From Corynebacterium pseudogenitalium (GTDB taxonomy: Bacteria > Actinomycetota > Actinomycetes > Mycobacteriales > Mycobacteriaceae), in the NCBI RefSeq assembly GCF_024453815.1, contig NZ_CP072934.1, positions 744,001 to 808,000 on the forward strand: a DNA stretch of 64,000 nt, given 5' to 3'. The notes beneath the pieces are model-generated. The model was not told the DNA's origin. It made no database searches and saw only the letters and a list, made by a program, of their open reading frames with translations. Made by a program: the position numbers and the translations under genes. Positions 53,617 through 62,390 of the stretch are shown one piece after another (within the stretch, counting starts at the first letter, position 1; every line of letters starts with the position of its first letter).

Positions 53617-55671
53617 ATGGGTGATTCGAAGAAGTGTAAGGCAGAGGCAATAGTGCGTCGAGGTAAGTGTAAAACCGGGCTCGCGGTCGCAACGGCGACT
53701 TCAATCATGCTTGCGTCCGCAGGTAGTGCTCCAACATATGCCCGTGCCGAGCAAGATTCTCCGGGAGTGATCGACGAAGTTGCCGTCGATACTTCAAACT
53801 CGCTGGGGTTTGAGGAACTTCCGGAAGGGAAAGCGAAGCGCTCGTACCTCTTCCTCGATACCGATGGTTCACCACTGCAGGACACCGAGGTACGGTTCGT
53901 GAGCCAGGACGGGAAGACTTCGCACGTTGCGCGCACCAACGAGAATGGTGCAGTTGCGTTCATCGTCGACCCAGGTTCGTACCGCTACCAAATCTATGGC
54001 GGAAAGGACCCGGAGAAACCGCGCTTTGTTTCGGGTTGGATCACCGTCAAAGAAGACACGTTCATCATCACCTCGCTGAAGCTGCCTGCTGAGCAAACCA
54101 TTTTCTATACGTGGCCGAAGATTGACTTGAAGCCAGGTGAGCACAAAGTGGTCATGCCAAACGAGGAGAATGAGACCAGTACCGAGTTTGAAAAGATCGG
54201 TGGGACTCCTGAATGGGTGACTGTCTACCGTGACGGCACGGTGGAGGTTACACCACTCGAAACGACGAAGGCCGGTGTGTACACCGTCAAGATTCGCGCT
54301 TCGAACGCACCTGACTTTGCCGTCAGGATTGAGTTGCAGGAATCAGCTAGTGGCGCTGATCGATACGCCTTCAAGTATCCAACCAGCTACGTTCGTCCCG
54401 GTTCTGTCGGTTCAAGCATCACACCGAGCTTGACGCTGCGTAAAGACGGCTACGACTTCATTAACCAGCCGGTGCCTCGTGGGACGATGTTTGAGACTTC
54501 ATACCCAGAAGCTACGATCGATAAGAACACCGGCGAGGTCAAGTACGTCGCTTCGAGGGGCACCAAGGTCGGGGAGACCGTCAAAATTCCGGTGACCGTG
54601 ACGATGCCCGACGGCAGCCAGCTGAAGACGGACGCCGCTTTTGAGGTGATCCCTCCGCTGCTCAAGACAGTAACGGACATCTCCTATGATGACGCCCGCG
54701 TGGCGCCAGGTGGAAAGTTCGTTGCAGATCTCAACTCCCGCGAACCGCTGCCCGTTGGCACCGAGTTTCGTTGGGACGCTAGAAAGAACGCTGACCTCCG
54801 CGGATGGAACGTCGCCGTCGACAGTGCCACGGGGGTCGTCGAGGCTGTGGTTCCCGAAAGTGTCGAGGATAAGGAGTACAACTTACACATCCTGGCCAGC
54901 TATACGGATGGGTCAAGGGAGTACGTAACACTGCCTGTGCACATCGTGAACCAACTCAGCCCGGAGGAACTCGAGGCGCACAAGCTGCGCTATGCACAGC
55001 AAATCGTGACCCCTGGTAAGGCGTTCACCGCTGAACCAGAGGGCGATCCTGTCTACGGCAGCGTGTTCTCCATCGAAAACGACGGTGGCATTCCGATCAC
55101 CATTGACCGCGCGACAGGCCGCGTCACTGCAAAGATTCCGGCAGATACCGAGGCAGACAGCACCTACACCTCGAAGCTGCGCGTTGACTTCCCCGGTGGG
55201 CACCAAATCATCGAGTTGAAGGCAACTGCTAACTCGTTAGCTAGGAAGAACACAGTCGACTACGCTGTGCAAGAGGGCTTTGCCAAGCCGAAAGATCAGT
55301 TCTCTGGCGTCCACTATGGGCTGCCAAAGAGCTACAAGAACCAGGACGCGAACGTCGATATCAACCCGGAAACGGGCGAGGTGCGAGCTACGGTGCCACG
55401 TAGTCAGAAGCCAAAAGAGATTAACGTTCCTGTTGTTGTGACGTGGGAAGATGGCTCACAGCAGCTGGTCGACCTACACGTTGTGCCTAAGCAAACAGCG
55501 ACGCAAAAGGAGCTGAACTGGGAGCGCGTGTGGTGGATCGTGCCGTTCATGATCGCCGCTGAGGGCCTTGGTGTCTTACTCTTCTGGTTGTGGGACAGTA
55601 ACAAGCATGTTCCGCCGTTTAACGCGGTGACGCATGCGTTGAAGAACGCCGGATTTAACGTTTCGGGATAA
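53617..55671 (+). CDS. Surface protein with Rib/YPDG-type repeats and C-terminal membrane anchor
   Basis: 684 residues. A signal peptide (cleavage near ARA-EQ, residue 44), a beta-sandwich N-domain (YLFLDTDGSPLQDTEVRFVSQDG... with VDPGSYRYQIYGG, like SpaA/CnaB-type folds), then about five Rib-like repeats. Each repeat ends with a xPDG/xDG element (MPDGSQ, YTDGSR, FPGGHQ, WEDGSQ) and holds a xxxTGxVxA strand (KNTGEVKY, SATGVVEA, RATGRVTA, PETGEVRA). There is one TM helix (about 637-657) with a 25-residue cytoplasmic tail; no LPXTG. GTG 53653, preceded by AGAGG, is an alternative start giving a tidier signal peptide. It lies 12 bases before the protease gene. Confidence 0.85.
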   Translation: MGDSKKCKAEAIVRRGKCKTGLAVATATSIMLASAGSAPTYARAEQDSPGVIDEVAVDTSNSLGFEELPEGKAKRSYLFLDTDGSPLQDTEVRFVSQDGKTSHVARTNENGAVAFIVDPGSYRYQIYGGKDPEKPRFVSGWITVKEDTFIITSLKLPAEQTIFYTWPKIDLKPGEHKVVMPNEENETSTEFEKIGGTPEWVTVYRDGTVEVTPLETTKAGVYTVKIRASNAPDFAVRIELQESASGADRYAFKYPTSYVRPGSVGSSITPSLTLRKDGYDFINQPVPRGTMFETSYPEATIDKNTGEVKYVASRGTKVGETVKIPVTVTMPDGSQLKTDAAFEVIPPLLKTVTDISYDDARVAPGGKFVADLNSREPLPVGTEFRWDARKNADLRGWNVAVDSATGVVEAVVPESVEDKEYNLHILASYTDGSREYVTLPVHIVNQLSPEELEAHKLRYAQQIVTPGKAFTAEPEGDPVYGSVFSIENDGGIPITIDRATGRVTAKIPADTEADSTYTSKLRVDFPGGHQIIELKATANSLARKNTVDYAVQEGFAKPKDQFSGVHYGLPKSYKNQDANVDINPETGEVRATVPRSQKPKEINVPVVVTWEDGSQQLVDLHVVPKQTATQKELNWERVWWIVPFMIAAEGLGVLLFWLWDSNKHVPPFNAVTHALKNAGFNVSG

Positions 55672-55683
55672 AGGACGAGAAAA

Positions 55684-58056
55684 GTGAAGATGAAACGAGC
55701 TCTTGCTATCGCGCTGTGCGCAGGCCTTGCCTTCGGTGGGGTGCAGCCTATCGCTGAGGCTGGCGTTCAAAAGAATCCCGGCGGCGTCTGGATCGAGAAT
55801 GATTCGAAGACTGAAGGCTTTGCTACTTCGAACCTGGCGTACGGGTCGAAGCTGAACACGACGTTCCAGAATCCGCAGTCGGTCGGCGGTTTGCTCGAAA
55901 GCAGCCTGCAGACTGTCCTGACCGTCGACGGGCGACAGGTGGCGTTCCTCCCGACTGAGACGAAGTCTGACGTTGAAGAAAACGAGATCGGTTACAAGGT
56001 CATCCTGACGCACTACGATGCGAACACCGAAATCCAGATCACGCGCACGATTGAGATCGGCACAAATTCGATGGACGTGACGGTCGAGGCTACGAACAAG
56101 TCGAAGCGTGACCGCAAGATTGACATTGAGATGTTCTCTGCCGTGCCAAAGTATGCGCAGTATCAAGGTACCTACCGAGGCGGAAGGTTTAACTTCGGTC
56201 CTGCCGAAAAACCTGGCTACGATGTTTCGGTGAACTTCCGTGGTGCTGACGTCTCAAAGGCGGCGGGGCACGCGATCGAGTCTGGCGAAGCTAGCCGGGT
56301 GGGTGAAGTTGCCGAAGACGGCGCCGGCTACCAGTACGCGGCGTGGAACAAGGAACTACCAGTTCAGGGGACGGCGTCGGTTACCGCGAACATCTTCATC
56401 CAGACGCAGCCCACGGCGAAAGACACTGACCAGGATGGGCTGCCGGATGAGTGGGAGAAGGTGGGGTTTACCGCTGCTGACGGGACCCAGCTTCCACTCG
56501 ACAGGTGGGGGGCGAAAGTAGGACAGAAAGATCTGTTCCTGCAGTTGAACTGGATGAAGTCTGAGTGGGAGACGCTGAACTGCAACGAGGTGAATAAGTT
56601 CGGCGCGAACATCCAAGACTTTGAGAAGTTTGCGAAGTGCGCTGAGGCGAACGCGAACGTGTACCGGCCCTCCCGTGAGTCCCTGATGGAGCTGGAGGAT
56701 AAGTTCGCTGCGCACGGGATTCGTCTCCATATCGATGCTGGTGACCTCTACACCTCCATCCCTAACTACGAGAACAGGCACGGTGGCCCAACGGAGGACT
56801 TCACCCCGCTGTACTTCGCGGATGGTATGTCGAAGCGAGACAAGCTAGGGCAAAAGCGCCAGGAGCTGCTCGGTACTCGTGAGTCGGTGTTCCGCGTCGG
56901 CATTATCGGCGACCAGATGGAGAAAGGCGACTGGTCGACGGGTACCGGCCTGGTCAACGACTCTGCGTTTTACGTGTCTTACCACGAGAACGTGACCAAC
57001 CAAGAGCAGCTGCGAAACACCATCCTGCACGAGTTCGGCCACAACCTAGGCCTGACCCACAATGGCGCACTGTCGACGAACCCGGTGGATACCGAGGCGT
57101 ATTTGCCGACGTACAAGTCGGTCATGAACTACCTCTACCAGTGGTCGCACTTCGACTACTCCGACCAGGCCTATGAATCGGTCCCCAAGACCGACAAGAG
57201 GTACCCGAAAGACAAGTGTGAGCAAGACGGGGTGGTCTGCTACGAGGGCAAGTACTCCGTGCCAGCGGACTGGGACAACCTGAACCTCAAGGGCAAGTAC
57301 ATTGGTTCGGGCGAAGGCACCGTTGGCACCGACGACATTCCGGAGCCAAGCCACAATATTTCTGCTCGCGAGCTAGAAATCATTGCTGCAGATCAGAACC
57401 CGGGTAAGGCCGGTTTCCGAATGGCCGGCGGTGAAGATGCGGCGGTGGTGACGAACCGTTCAACCGACGTACTGACTGGTGAGATCCGCAACCTCGGTCT
57501 GGATGTGCACAAGTTCACGGTGTACGCCAAGTATCCGACGATCACGGGTGCGGAGCCAATCGAAGTCACTGTTCCTGGCCAGATTAACGCCAGCGGTGCG
57601 GAACCTTCTGCACGTGTTGAAATCCCGATCAAGAATGCAACCTCGCTGCGGGACTCGACGATGCCGCTTGAGATCCGCATCGTTAACGCCGAAGGCGACG
57701 AGGTATTCAAGGAGGAGTACCAGGTTTCCGTTCTTGACTACACGGCGGAAGAGATGGAGCGCATCCGCAAGGAGATCGAGAAGGATCCAACCGCTAGTGA
57801 CCGCCTGAAGGAATCTGCGCGCCGGATTCTGGACCCGAAGGCTGGGCGTCAGGCACCGGAGGAGCCGGACCGCATTGACGTTGAGACGCCGAAGCCTCAG
57901 GCGCCACCGACCGATACTGGTGTGAACACGGGCCAGTCGGACAAGTCGTCCGCGTCCGACAACGTGGGGATGATCGTCGGCATTATCGCTGCAGTCGGCG
58001 GTGTGTTGGCGGCGGTCTACGCTGCGGCATGGGCATCAGGTCTTCTGAAGTTCTAA
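55684..58056 (+). CDS. Membrane-anchored metzincin-type zinc metalloprotease
   Basis: 790 residues. Signal peptide (cleavage near AEA-GV, about residue 26), a beta-rich N-domain (30-240), an acidic calcium-loop motif DTDQDGLPDEW (247-257), the catalytic domain with HEFGHNLGLTHNG (zinc His449, His453, His459; catalytic Glu450) and a Met-turn SVMNYLYQW (Met481), a beta-sandwich region (580-700), a helical Glu/Lys segment, a Pro/Thr-rich spacer (about 727-757) and a TM helix (760-785). It is probably displayed outside the cell. Substrate unknown; the co-encoded Rib protein is a candidate partner or target. GTG 55684, AAGGA 10 nt upstream, ATG 55690 possible. Confidence 0.88.
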   Translation: MKMKRALAIALCAGLAFGGVQPIAEAGVQKNPGGVWIENDSKTEGFATSNLAYGSKLNTTFQNPQSVGGLLESSLQTVLTVDGRQVAFLPTETKSDVEENEIGYKVILTHYDANTEIQITRTIEIGTNSMDVTVEATNKSKRDRKIDIEMFSAVPKYAQYQGTYRGGRFNFGPAEKPGYDVSVNFRGADVSKAAGHAIESGEASRVGEVAEDGAGYQYAAWNKELPVQGTASVTANIFIQTQPTAKDTDQDGLPDEWEKVGFTAADGTQLPLDRWGAKVGQKDLFLQLNWMKSEWETLNCNEVNKFGANIQDFEKFAKCAEANANVYRPSRESLMELEDKFAAHGIRLHIDAGDLYTSIPNYENRHGGPTEDFTPLYFADGMSKRDKLGQKRQELLGTRESVFRVGIIGDQMEKGDWSTGTGLVNDSAFYVSYHENVTNQEQLRNTILHEFGHNLGLTHNGALSTNPVDTEAYLPTYKSVMNYLYQWSHFDYSDQAYESVPKTDKRYPKDKCEQDGVVCYEGKYSVPADWDNLNLKGKYIGSGEGTVGTDDIPEPSHNISARELEIIAADQNPGKAGFRMAGGEDAAVVTNRSTDVLTGEIRNLGLDVHKFTVYAKYPTITGAEPIEVTVPGQINASGAEPSARVEIPIKNATSLRDSTMPLEIRIVNAEGDEVFKEEYQVSVLDYTAEEMERIRKEIEKDPTASDRLKESARRILDPKAGRQAPEEPDRIDVETPKPQAPPTDTGVNTGQSDKSSASDNVGMIVGIIAAVGGVLAAVYAAAWASGLLKF

Positions 58057-58068
58057 ACTTCTCTCTAC

Positions 58069-58104
58069 AAAGGCCCCGTGGGATTTCTCCCGCGGGGCCT
58101 TTCT
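58069..58104 (+). terminator. Terminator of the surface protein/protease operon
   Basis: AAAGGCCCCGTGGGA and TCCCGCGGGGCCTTT pair over 15 bp (one wobble) with a 4-nt loop; TTTCTCTATTTG follows. It lies 12 bases after the protease stop. Confidence 0.92.
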
Positions 58105-58157
58105 CTATTTGTGCAGCTCAACCATATCTTCGTGTGAGTTTGCACATAATAAGTTGC

Positions 58158-58198
58158 AAGTTCGGTAGGGCGAACTTTAGGGTTGGTGAGGTACACCT
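58158..58198. promoter_or_regulatory. Candidate MntR operator region upstream of mntA
   Basis: Two palindromes lie in the 60 bases before the mntA start. AAGTTCG (58158-58164) and CGAACTT (58171-58177) form a perfect 7-bp inverted repeat with a 6-nt spacer. AGGT-AC-ACCT (58189-58198) is a second symmetric element related to DtxR-family half sites. The cognate regulator is probably the MntR protein encoded at 61684-62385. Which palindrome is bound is not known. Confidence 0.5.
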
Positions 58199-58219
58199 TA
58201 GTTTGAAAGGAAACACTTC

Positions 58220-59176
58220 ATGTCACGCACATCCAGGATCCTCACTGCATGCGCGCTTGCCTTGGGCGTAGGGCTCGCAGGCTGCTCGTCTACCGAGGAC
58301 AACCAGGCGACACAGGACGGCATCAACGCCGACGGTGCGCTGCAGGTCTACGCAACCACGGGTTACCTCGCGGATGCCATCGCCAACATTGCGCCTGAGG
58401 CGGAGGTCACCACGATGGTTGGCCCGGGCGGGGACCCGCACACCTACCAGCCCTCAACGAAGGACATCGACAAGATTCAGTCCTCCGATGTGGTGTTCTG
58501 GAACGGCCTGCACCTCGAAGCTCAGATGATCAAGCAGCTGGAGAGCCTCGGGGACCGCCAGCTGGCAGTAGGAGACAAGCTGCCGAACAATCTGCTGCTT
58601 GACTGGCCAGAAACCGATGCTGAGGGCAACCCTCTGCATGACCCGCACGTATGGAACAGTCCAGAGGCGTGGAGCCTGGTTGTCGGCGAGGTCGCAAACA
58701 AGCTTGCAGAGGTCGACCCTTCGAAGTCCGATGAGTACCACGAGAACGCCGCGAAATACCAGGCGGAAATCGCGGATGCGAACGAAAAGGCTGCAACCAT
58801 GCTGGCGAACATCACTGGGCCACGCATCTTGATCACCGGCCACGATGCCTTCAACTACTTCGGCAAGACCTACGGGTTGGATGTGTACGCGACGGACTTT
58901 GTTTCCACAGAGGCGAAGCTGTCGGCGTCGGAACTTTCGGACCTTGCGGATCTCATCGCGGACAACAAGGTGCCGACGATCTTCCAGGACAATCAGGCGA
59001 ACCCGCAGGCGATTAAGAGCCTGCAGGAGGCTGTGCACGCCCGCGGGTGGGATGTCGCCATTTCTGACGAGGAGCTCTTCGCCGACACCCTCGGCCCCAC
59101 CGCGCCAACGGATACCTACATCGGGGCGTTCCTGCATAACGCTGAAGCAGTTGCTGCAGCGCTCGGGGGCAAGTAA
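58220..59176 (+). CDS. mntA: Metal-binding lipoprotein of ABC transporter (MntA/TroA-like)
   Basis: 318 residues, cluster A-I metal-binding protein. Lipobox LAGC (Cys about residue 22). Candidate metal ligands: His in GGDPHTYQPS, His in DPHVWNSPEAW, His in LITGHDAFNYFGKTYGL and Asp in FADTLG. The third ligand is His as in TroA/Zn-type proteins, rather than Glu as in strictly Mn-type PsaA/MntC. There is no His-rich loop as in ZnuA. The regulator of this locus looks Mn-specific, so manganese is favoured, zinc not excluded. AAAGGAAA precedes the ATG. Confidence 0.9.
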   Translation: MSRTSRILTACALALGVGLAGCSSTEDNQATQDGINADGALQVYATTGYLADAIANIAPEAEVTTMVGPGGDPHTYQPSTKDIDKIQSSDVVFWNGLHLEAQMIKQLESLGDRQLAVGDKLPNNLLLDWPETDAEGNPLHDPHVWNSPEAWSLVVGEVANKLAEVDPSKSDEYHENAAKYQAEIADANEKAATMLANITGPRILITGHDAFNYFGKTYGLDVYATDFVSTEAKLSASELSDLADLIADNKVPTIFQDNQANPQAIKSLQEAVHARGWDVAISDEELFADTLGPTAPTDTYIGAFLHNAEAVAAALGGK

Positions 59177-59179
59177 CCC

Positions 59180-59929
59180 ATGACTACGCAGACGTTTGCG
59201 TGCGCGACGCATAATCTTTCCGTTGCCTACCACCTCGATCCGGTCCTGGAACAGGTGAATGTGCGGTTCCCCGAGGGCGCCATCATGGGGATCGTCGGGC
59301 CGAATGGTGCCGGCAAGTCAACACTGATCAAGGCGATGCTGGGGCTTATCCCGACGCTGACCGGGGAGACCGAGTTCTTCGGCCAGCCGCTCAAGGCAGT
59401 GCGCCACCGCGTGGGGTACATGCCACAACACGCGAGCGTCGACTGGGACTTTCCTACGACGGTGCTCGACGTGGTGACGATGGGTACGTACGGGAAGCTG
59501 GGCTGGTTCCGCAGGGCGGGGAAGCGCGAACGCGCCGCCGCATACGAAGCCTTGGAACGCGTAGGGATGCAGGATTTCGCTGGCCGCCAGATCGGCGCAC
59601 TCTCAGGCGGGCAGCGCCAGCGCGTCTTTCTCGCACGCGGGCTAGTACAGGACCCGGACTTGTTCTTCCTCGACGAGCCGTTTCAAGGCATTGACGCGAA
59701 AAGTGAGGCGACAATTATCGACGTGCTCCGCACCATGCGCGAGAATGGCACAACAATCGTGATGGTGCACCACGACCTTTCGACAGTGCCGACGTACTGC
59801 GATGCGGTGACGCTGCTGGATAAGACAGTGATTGCATCGGGGCCAGTCTCCTCCACGTTTACGCCGGAAACGATTGCGCAGGCGTACGGGTTAGGCGCGG
59901 ACTCGATGAGATTGTTGGGTGTGCTGTGA
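59180..59929 (+). CDS. mntB: Manganese-type ABC transporter ATPase
   Basis: 249 residues. Walker A GPNGAGKSTLIKAML, Q-loop YMPQHASVDWDFPTTV (the DWDFP variant is typical of Mn/Zn importers), signature LSGGQRQRVFLARGL, Walker B LFFLDEPFQGID and H-loop VHHD. It energises uptake through the two permeases downstream. It starts 3 bases after mntA; its stop TGA shares one base with the next ATG. Confidence 0.94.
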   Translation: MTTQTFACATHNLSVAYHLDPVLEQVNVRFPEGAIMGIVGPNGAGKSTLIKAMLGLIPTLTGETEFFGQPLKAVRHRVGYMPQHASVDWDFPTTVLDVVTMGTYGKLGWFRRAGKRERAAAYEALERVGMQDFAGRQIGALSGGQRQRVFLARGLVQDPDLFFLDEPFQGIDAKSEATIIDVLRTMRENGTTIVMVHHDLSTVPTYCDAVTLLDKTVIASGPVSSTFTPETIAQAYGLGADSMRLLGVL

Positions 59930-60882
59930 TGGGGACGTCGATAAGCCTTGGTGCGTTCTTTGCGAACCACACCTATGCCATGGTGTTTTGGGGGACCACC
60001 ATCATTGGCGCAGTGGCAGGGATGCTTGGGACGTTCGCGTACCTGCGCAAGCAGTCGCTGACCAGTGATGTGATTTCGCACTCCGCACTACCAGGCACGT
60101 TGCTGGCGTTTTTGCTGTGCGTCGGGCTGGGAGTCGACGGCCGTAACATGGTTGCGCTGCTGGTTGGAGCCGTAGTCACTGGTACGTGCGCGGTGATGGT
60201 GGCGAACACGATTACTGCCCGGACGCGGACGTCGATTGACGCGGCGATGGCGATCAGCTTGTCGTTCTTCTTCGGGTTCGGGATGCTGTTGCTGGACGTG
60301 ATCACGAGCAATCCGTTCCCAGGCAAAGGTGGTATTCAGGACTACCTGTTCGGCAACGCATCCGTGATTACCAGGGCGGACCTGCGAATCAGCATCATCG
60401 TCGGGTTGCTCGCGGTCTGCGTGATGTGCGTGTTGTTTAAGGAGTTCGAGCTGCGCTCCTTCGACCCCGTGCAGTCCACGATGCTTGGGTTTCGCCCGAG
60501 GGTCATCGACACGGTGATGTTCATGACGATCGCGCTTGCGACGGTGATCGGCGTCAAATCTGTCGGGTTGGTGTTGATGGTGGCATTCGTCGTAACTCCG
60601 CCTGCCGCGGCGCGCCAGTGGGTGCAAACGGTGCCAGCGATGGTCGTGCTCGCGGGCGTGTTTGGAGCCGTCGGCAGTGGTGCTGGATCCTACTTGTCCA
60701 TCGCGCTTGGCAACGTGCCGACCGGCCCCGTTATCGTGCTTGTCCTGTTCGCGGTGTTTCTGGTGTCGTTCATCTTCGCCCCGAAGCGAAGCGTCATCGC
60801 CCGGGCCCGTTCGCAGCGGCGAGCGACGGCAGCGCTGCGTGCCCGGCTGGAAACAACAGTTTCGGCGGAGGTAGCGTCGTGA
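59929..60882 (+). CDS. mntC: Metal ABC transporter permease 1
   Basis: 317 residues of the ABC-3 permease family with about eight TM helices: AMVFWGTTIIGAVAGMLGTFAYLRKQSLTSDVISHSALPGTLLAF at the start with the conserved S-DxxSHSxLPG element, and VKSVGLVLMVAFVVTPPAAARQW. ATG 59929 overlaps the ATPase stop (TGATG). The end overlaps the second permease by 4 bp. Confidence 0.93.
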   Translation: MGTSISLGAFFANHTYAMVFWGTTIIGAVAGMLGTFAYLRKQSLTSDVISHSALPGTLLAFLLCVGLGVDGRNMVALLVGAVVTGTCAVMVANTITARTRTSIDAAMAISLSFFFGFGMLLLDVITSNPFPGKGGIQDYLFGNASVITRADLRISIIVGLLAVCVMCVLFKEFELRSFDPVQSTMLGFRPRVIDTVMFMTIALATVIGVKSVGLVLMVAFVVTPPAAARQWVQTVPAMVVLAGVFGAVGSGAGSYLSIALGNVPTGPVIVLVLFAVFLVSFIFAPKRSVIARARSQRRATAALRARLETTVSAEVAS

Positions 60883-61781
60883 GTTTCATCGTCGGAACAC
60901 TTTTGCTCGCGGTGGTCACGGCGTGCGCATGCGCAGTGCCGGGAGCATTCGTTGTGCTGCGGAAGCACTCCATGCTCATAGATGCTATCGGGCATGCGAT
61001 CTTGCCGGGCATTGCCCTGGGGTACTTGTTTACGAACAACCTGAACTCACCGGTGGTGATCGTGTGCGCGGCGCTGGCCGGTGTGGCGGTGGTCCTCGGC
61101 GCACAGTGGCTCGGGGATTCGGGACTCGTGACTGGAGACGCCCCGCAGGGCCTCATCTTCCCGGCACTGTTCAGCGTGGGCGTCATCCTGATTACCTCCC
61201 ACTTCTCGAACGTCCACCTGGATACACACGCGGTGCTCGTCGGCGACTTGAACCTGGCTGCGTGGAATCAGCTTACTGTTGGCGGGGCGCAGCTGGGACC
61301 GGTGTATCTCTACATCATGCTCGCGGTGCTAGCGCTCAACGTGGTCGCGATTGGTCTTGTGTATCCGCAACTGCTCGCGTCCACGTTTGATGGCCAGTTC
61401 GCACGCAGCATCGGCGTGCCAGTGAGCATGCTGTCCGTCGCGTTTATGTTCCTGGTGTCCTTGACCGTCACAGCAGCGTTCAACGCAGTCGGGGCGATCC
61501 TGGTCATTGCACTGGTGGTCATCCCCGCGGCAGCAGCCAAACAGTTGGCCACGACGGTACCGCGCATGATGACCCTGACGGTTCTGCTCGCTGCGGTTGG
61601 GGCAGTCGCAGGCTTCGGCGTCGCCTACCTTCTCGACGCCCCCACCTCCGCCACGATGACTGTCATCTACGGGCTCGAGTTCCTCAGCTGCGCCCTCTGG
61701 GCACGGCGGGCTCAGCGGTCACCCACACGGCGTCCGCTGCGCGTTTCCCGAGCGCAAGTGGAGGTTGCTGGCCGTCGATAA
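60879..61781 (+). CDS. mntD: Metal ABC transporter permease 2
   Basis: 300 residues, the second ABC-3 permease: AVPGAFVVLRKHSMLIDAIGHAILPGIALGYL and FNAVGAILVIALVVIPAAAAKQLA, about eight TM helices. Two different permeases in one operon suggest a heterodimeric channel, as in C. diphtheriae mntABCD. GTG 60879 inside the end of mntC (GTGA). Its last 98 bases overlap the convergent mntR gene, so its C-terminal tail (after about residue 268, basic and not hydrophobic) and the MntR C-terminus are encoded by opposite strands. Confidence 0.92.
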   Translation: MSFIVGTLLLAVVTACACAVPGAFVVLRKHSMLIDAIGHAILPGIALGYLFTNNLNSPVVIVCAALAGVAVVLGAQWLGDSGLVTGDAPQGLIFPALFSVGVILITSHFSNVHLDTHAVLVGDLNLAAWNQLTVGGAQLGPVYLYIMLAVLALNVVAIGLVYPQLLASTFDGQFARSIGVPVSMLSVAFMFLVSLTVTAAFNAVGAILVIALVVIPAAAAKQLATTVPRMMTLTVLLAAVGAVAGFGVAYLLDAPTSATMTVIYGLEFLSCALWARRAQRSPTRRPLRVSRAQVEVAGRR

Positions 61782-62385
61782 GCACTTCGACGGTGTCAGA
61801 GAACGGGGCTGCCTGCTGGGTACGCAAGTGCGTACCCACCGTGATACCGGAGGTGTCGAAGAACTGCAGCAGACTCGGGTCACCGTCGGAGACACGTTGG
61901 ACCACGACGTCGTTGTCTGGGGCGATCGTGCTCAGCGGCTCAGCGTGGAATTGCGGCACGGTGCCGTCGGCGGCGGGGATGGGGTCGCCGTGTGGGTCGC
62001 GGGAAGGGTAGTTGAGGTGGGCGTCGAGGCGCTGCAGCATGAATTCCGAAACGGCGTGCTCGAGGACCTCGGCGTCGTCATGCACCTGGTCCCACGAGTA
62101 TCCGAGCGTTTCCACGAGGAATGTTTCGATGAGGCGGTGACGGCGAATCATCGCGACGGCGTGCGCGCGGCCTTCCTCCGTCAGCGTAATGGGCGCGTAA
62201 GGCTTATGGTGTACGTACCCTTGCTGAGCAAGCTTCTTGACGGCGTCCGACACGCTCGAGAGCCGAAGCCCCATGTAATCCGCCAGCACCTTGGTGGTCA
62301 CCTTCGTGTCTGACCATTCGGTGAGCGCCCAGAGTGACTTGAGATAGTCCTGCGTACTGGTGGAGAGCTGGGAAACGGAATCCAT
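61684..62385 (-). CDS. mntR: DtxR-family manganese regulator MntR
   Basis: 233 residues. Winged helix (TTKVLADYMGLRLSSVSDAVKKLAQQGYVHHKPYAPITLTEEG), a dimerisation/metal domain and a C-terminal SH3-like FeoA domain. Ligand positions differ from DtxR: Asp13 (STQDYLKSLW) stands where DtxR has Met10, and Glu106 (HDDAEVLEH) where it has Cys102, with Glu109 and His110. Asp plus Glu at these places is the manganese-selective set of MntR. It should repress the adjacent mntABCD when Mn is ample. The gene is convergent with and overlaps mntD by 98 bases. Confidence 0.93.
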   Translation of the reverse strand: MDSVSQLSTSTQDYLKSLWALTEWSDTKVTTKVLADYMGLRLSSVSDAVKKLAQQGYVHHKPYAPITLTEEGRAHAVAMIRRHRLIETFLVETLGYSWDQVHDDAEVLEHAVSEFMLQRLDAHLNYPSRDPHGDPIPAADGTVPQFHAEPLSTIAPDNDVVVQRVSDGDPSLLQFFDTSGITVGTHLRTQQAAPFSDTVEVLIDGQQPPLALGKRAADAVWVTAEPAVPRGRS

Positions 62386-62390
62386 GGGGC

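Noticed and set aside
53617..55671. Sortase-anchored (LPXTG) protein
   Set aside because: The C-terminus has a TM helix followed by about 25 mixed residues, with no LPXTG-like motif and no sortase gene nearby.
60618..60878. Upstream extension of mntD to 60618
   Set aside because: It overlaps mntC in another frame and adds Arg-rich non-membrane sequence; the GTG at 60879 in the GTGA overlap is the natural start.
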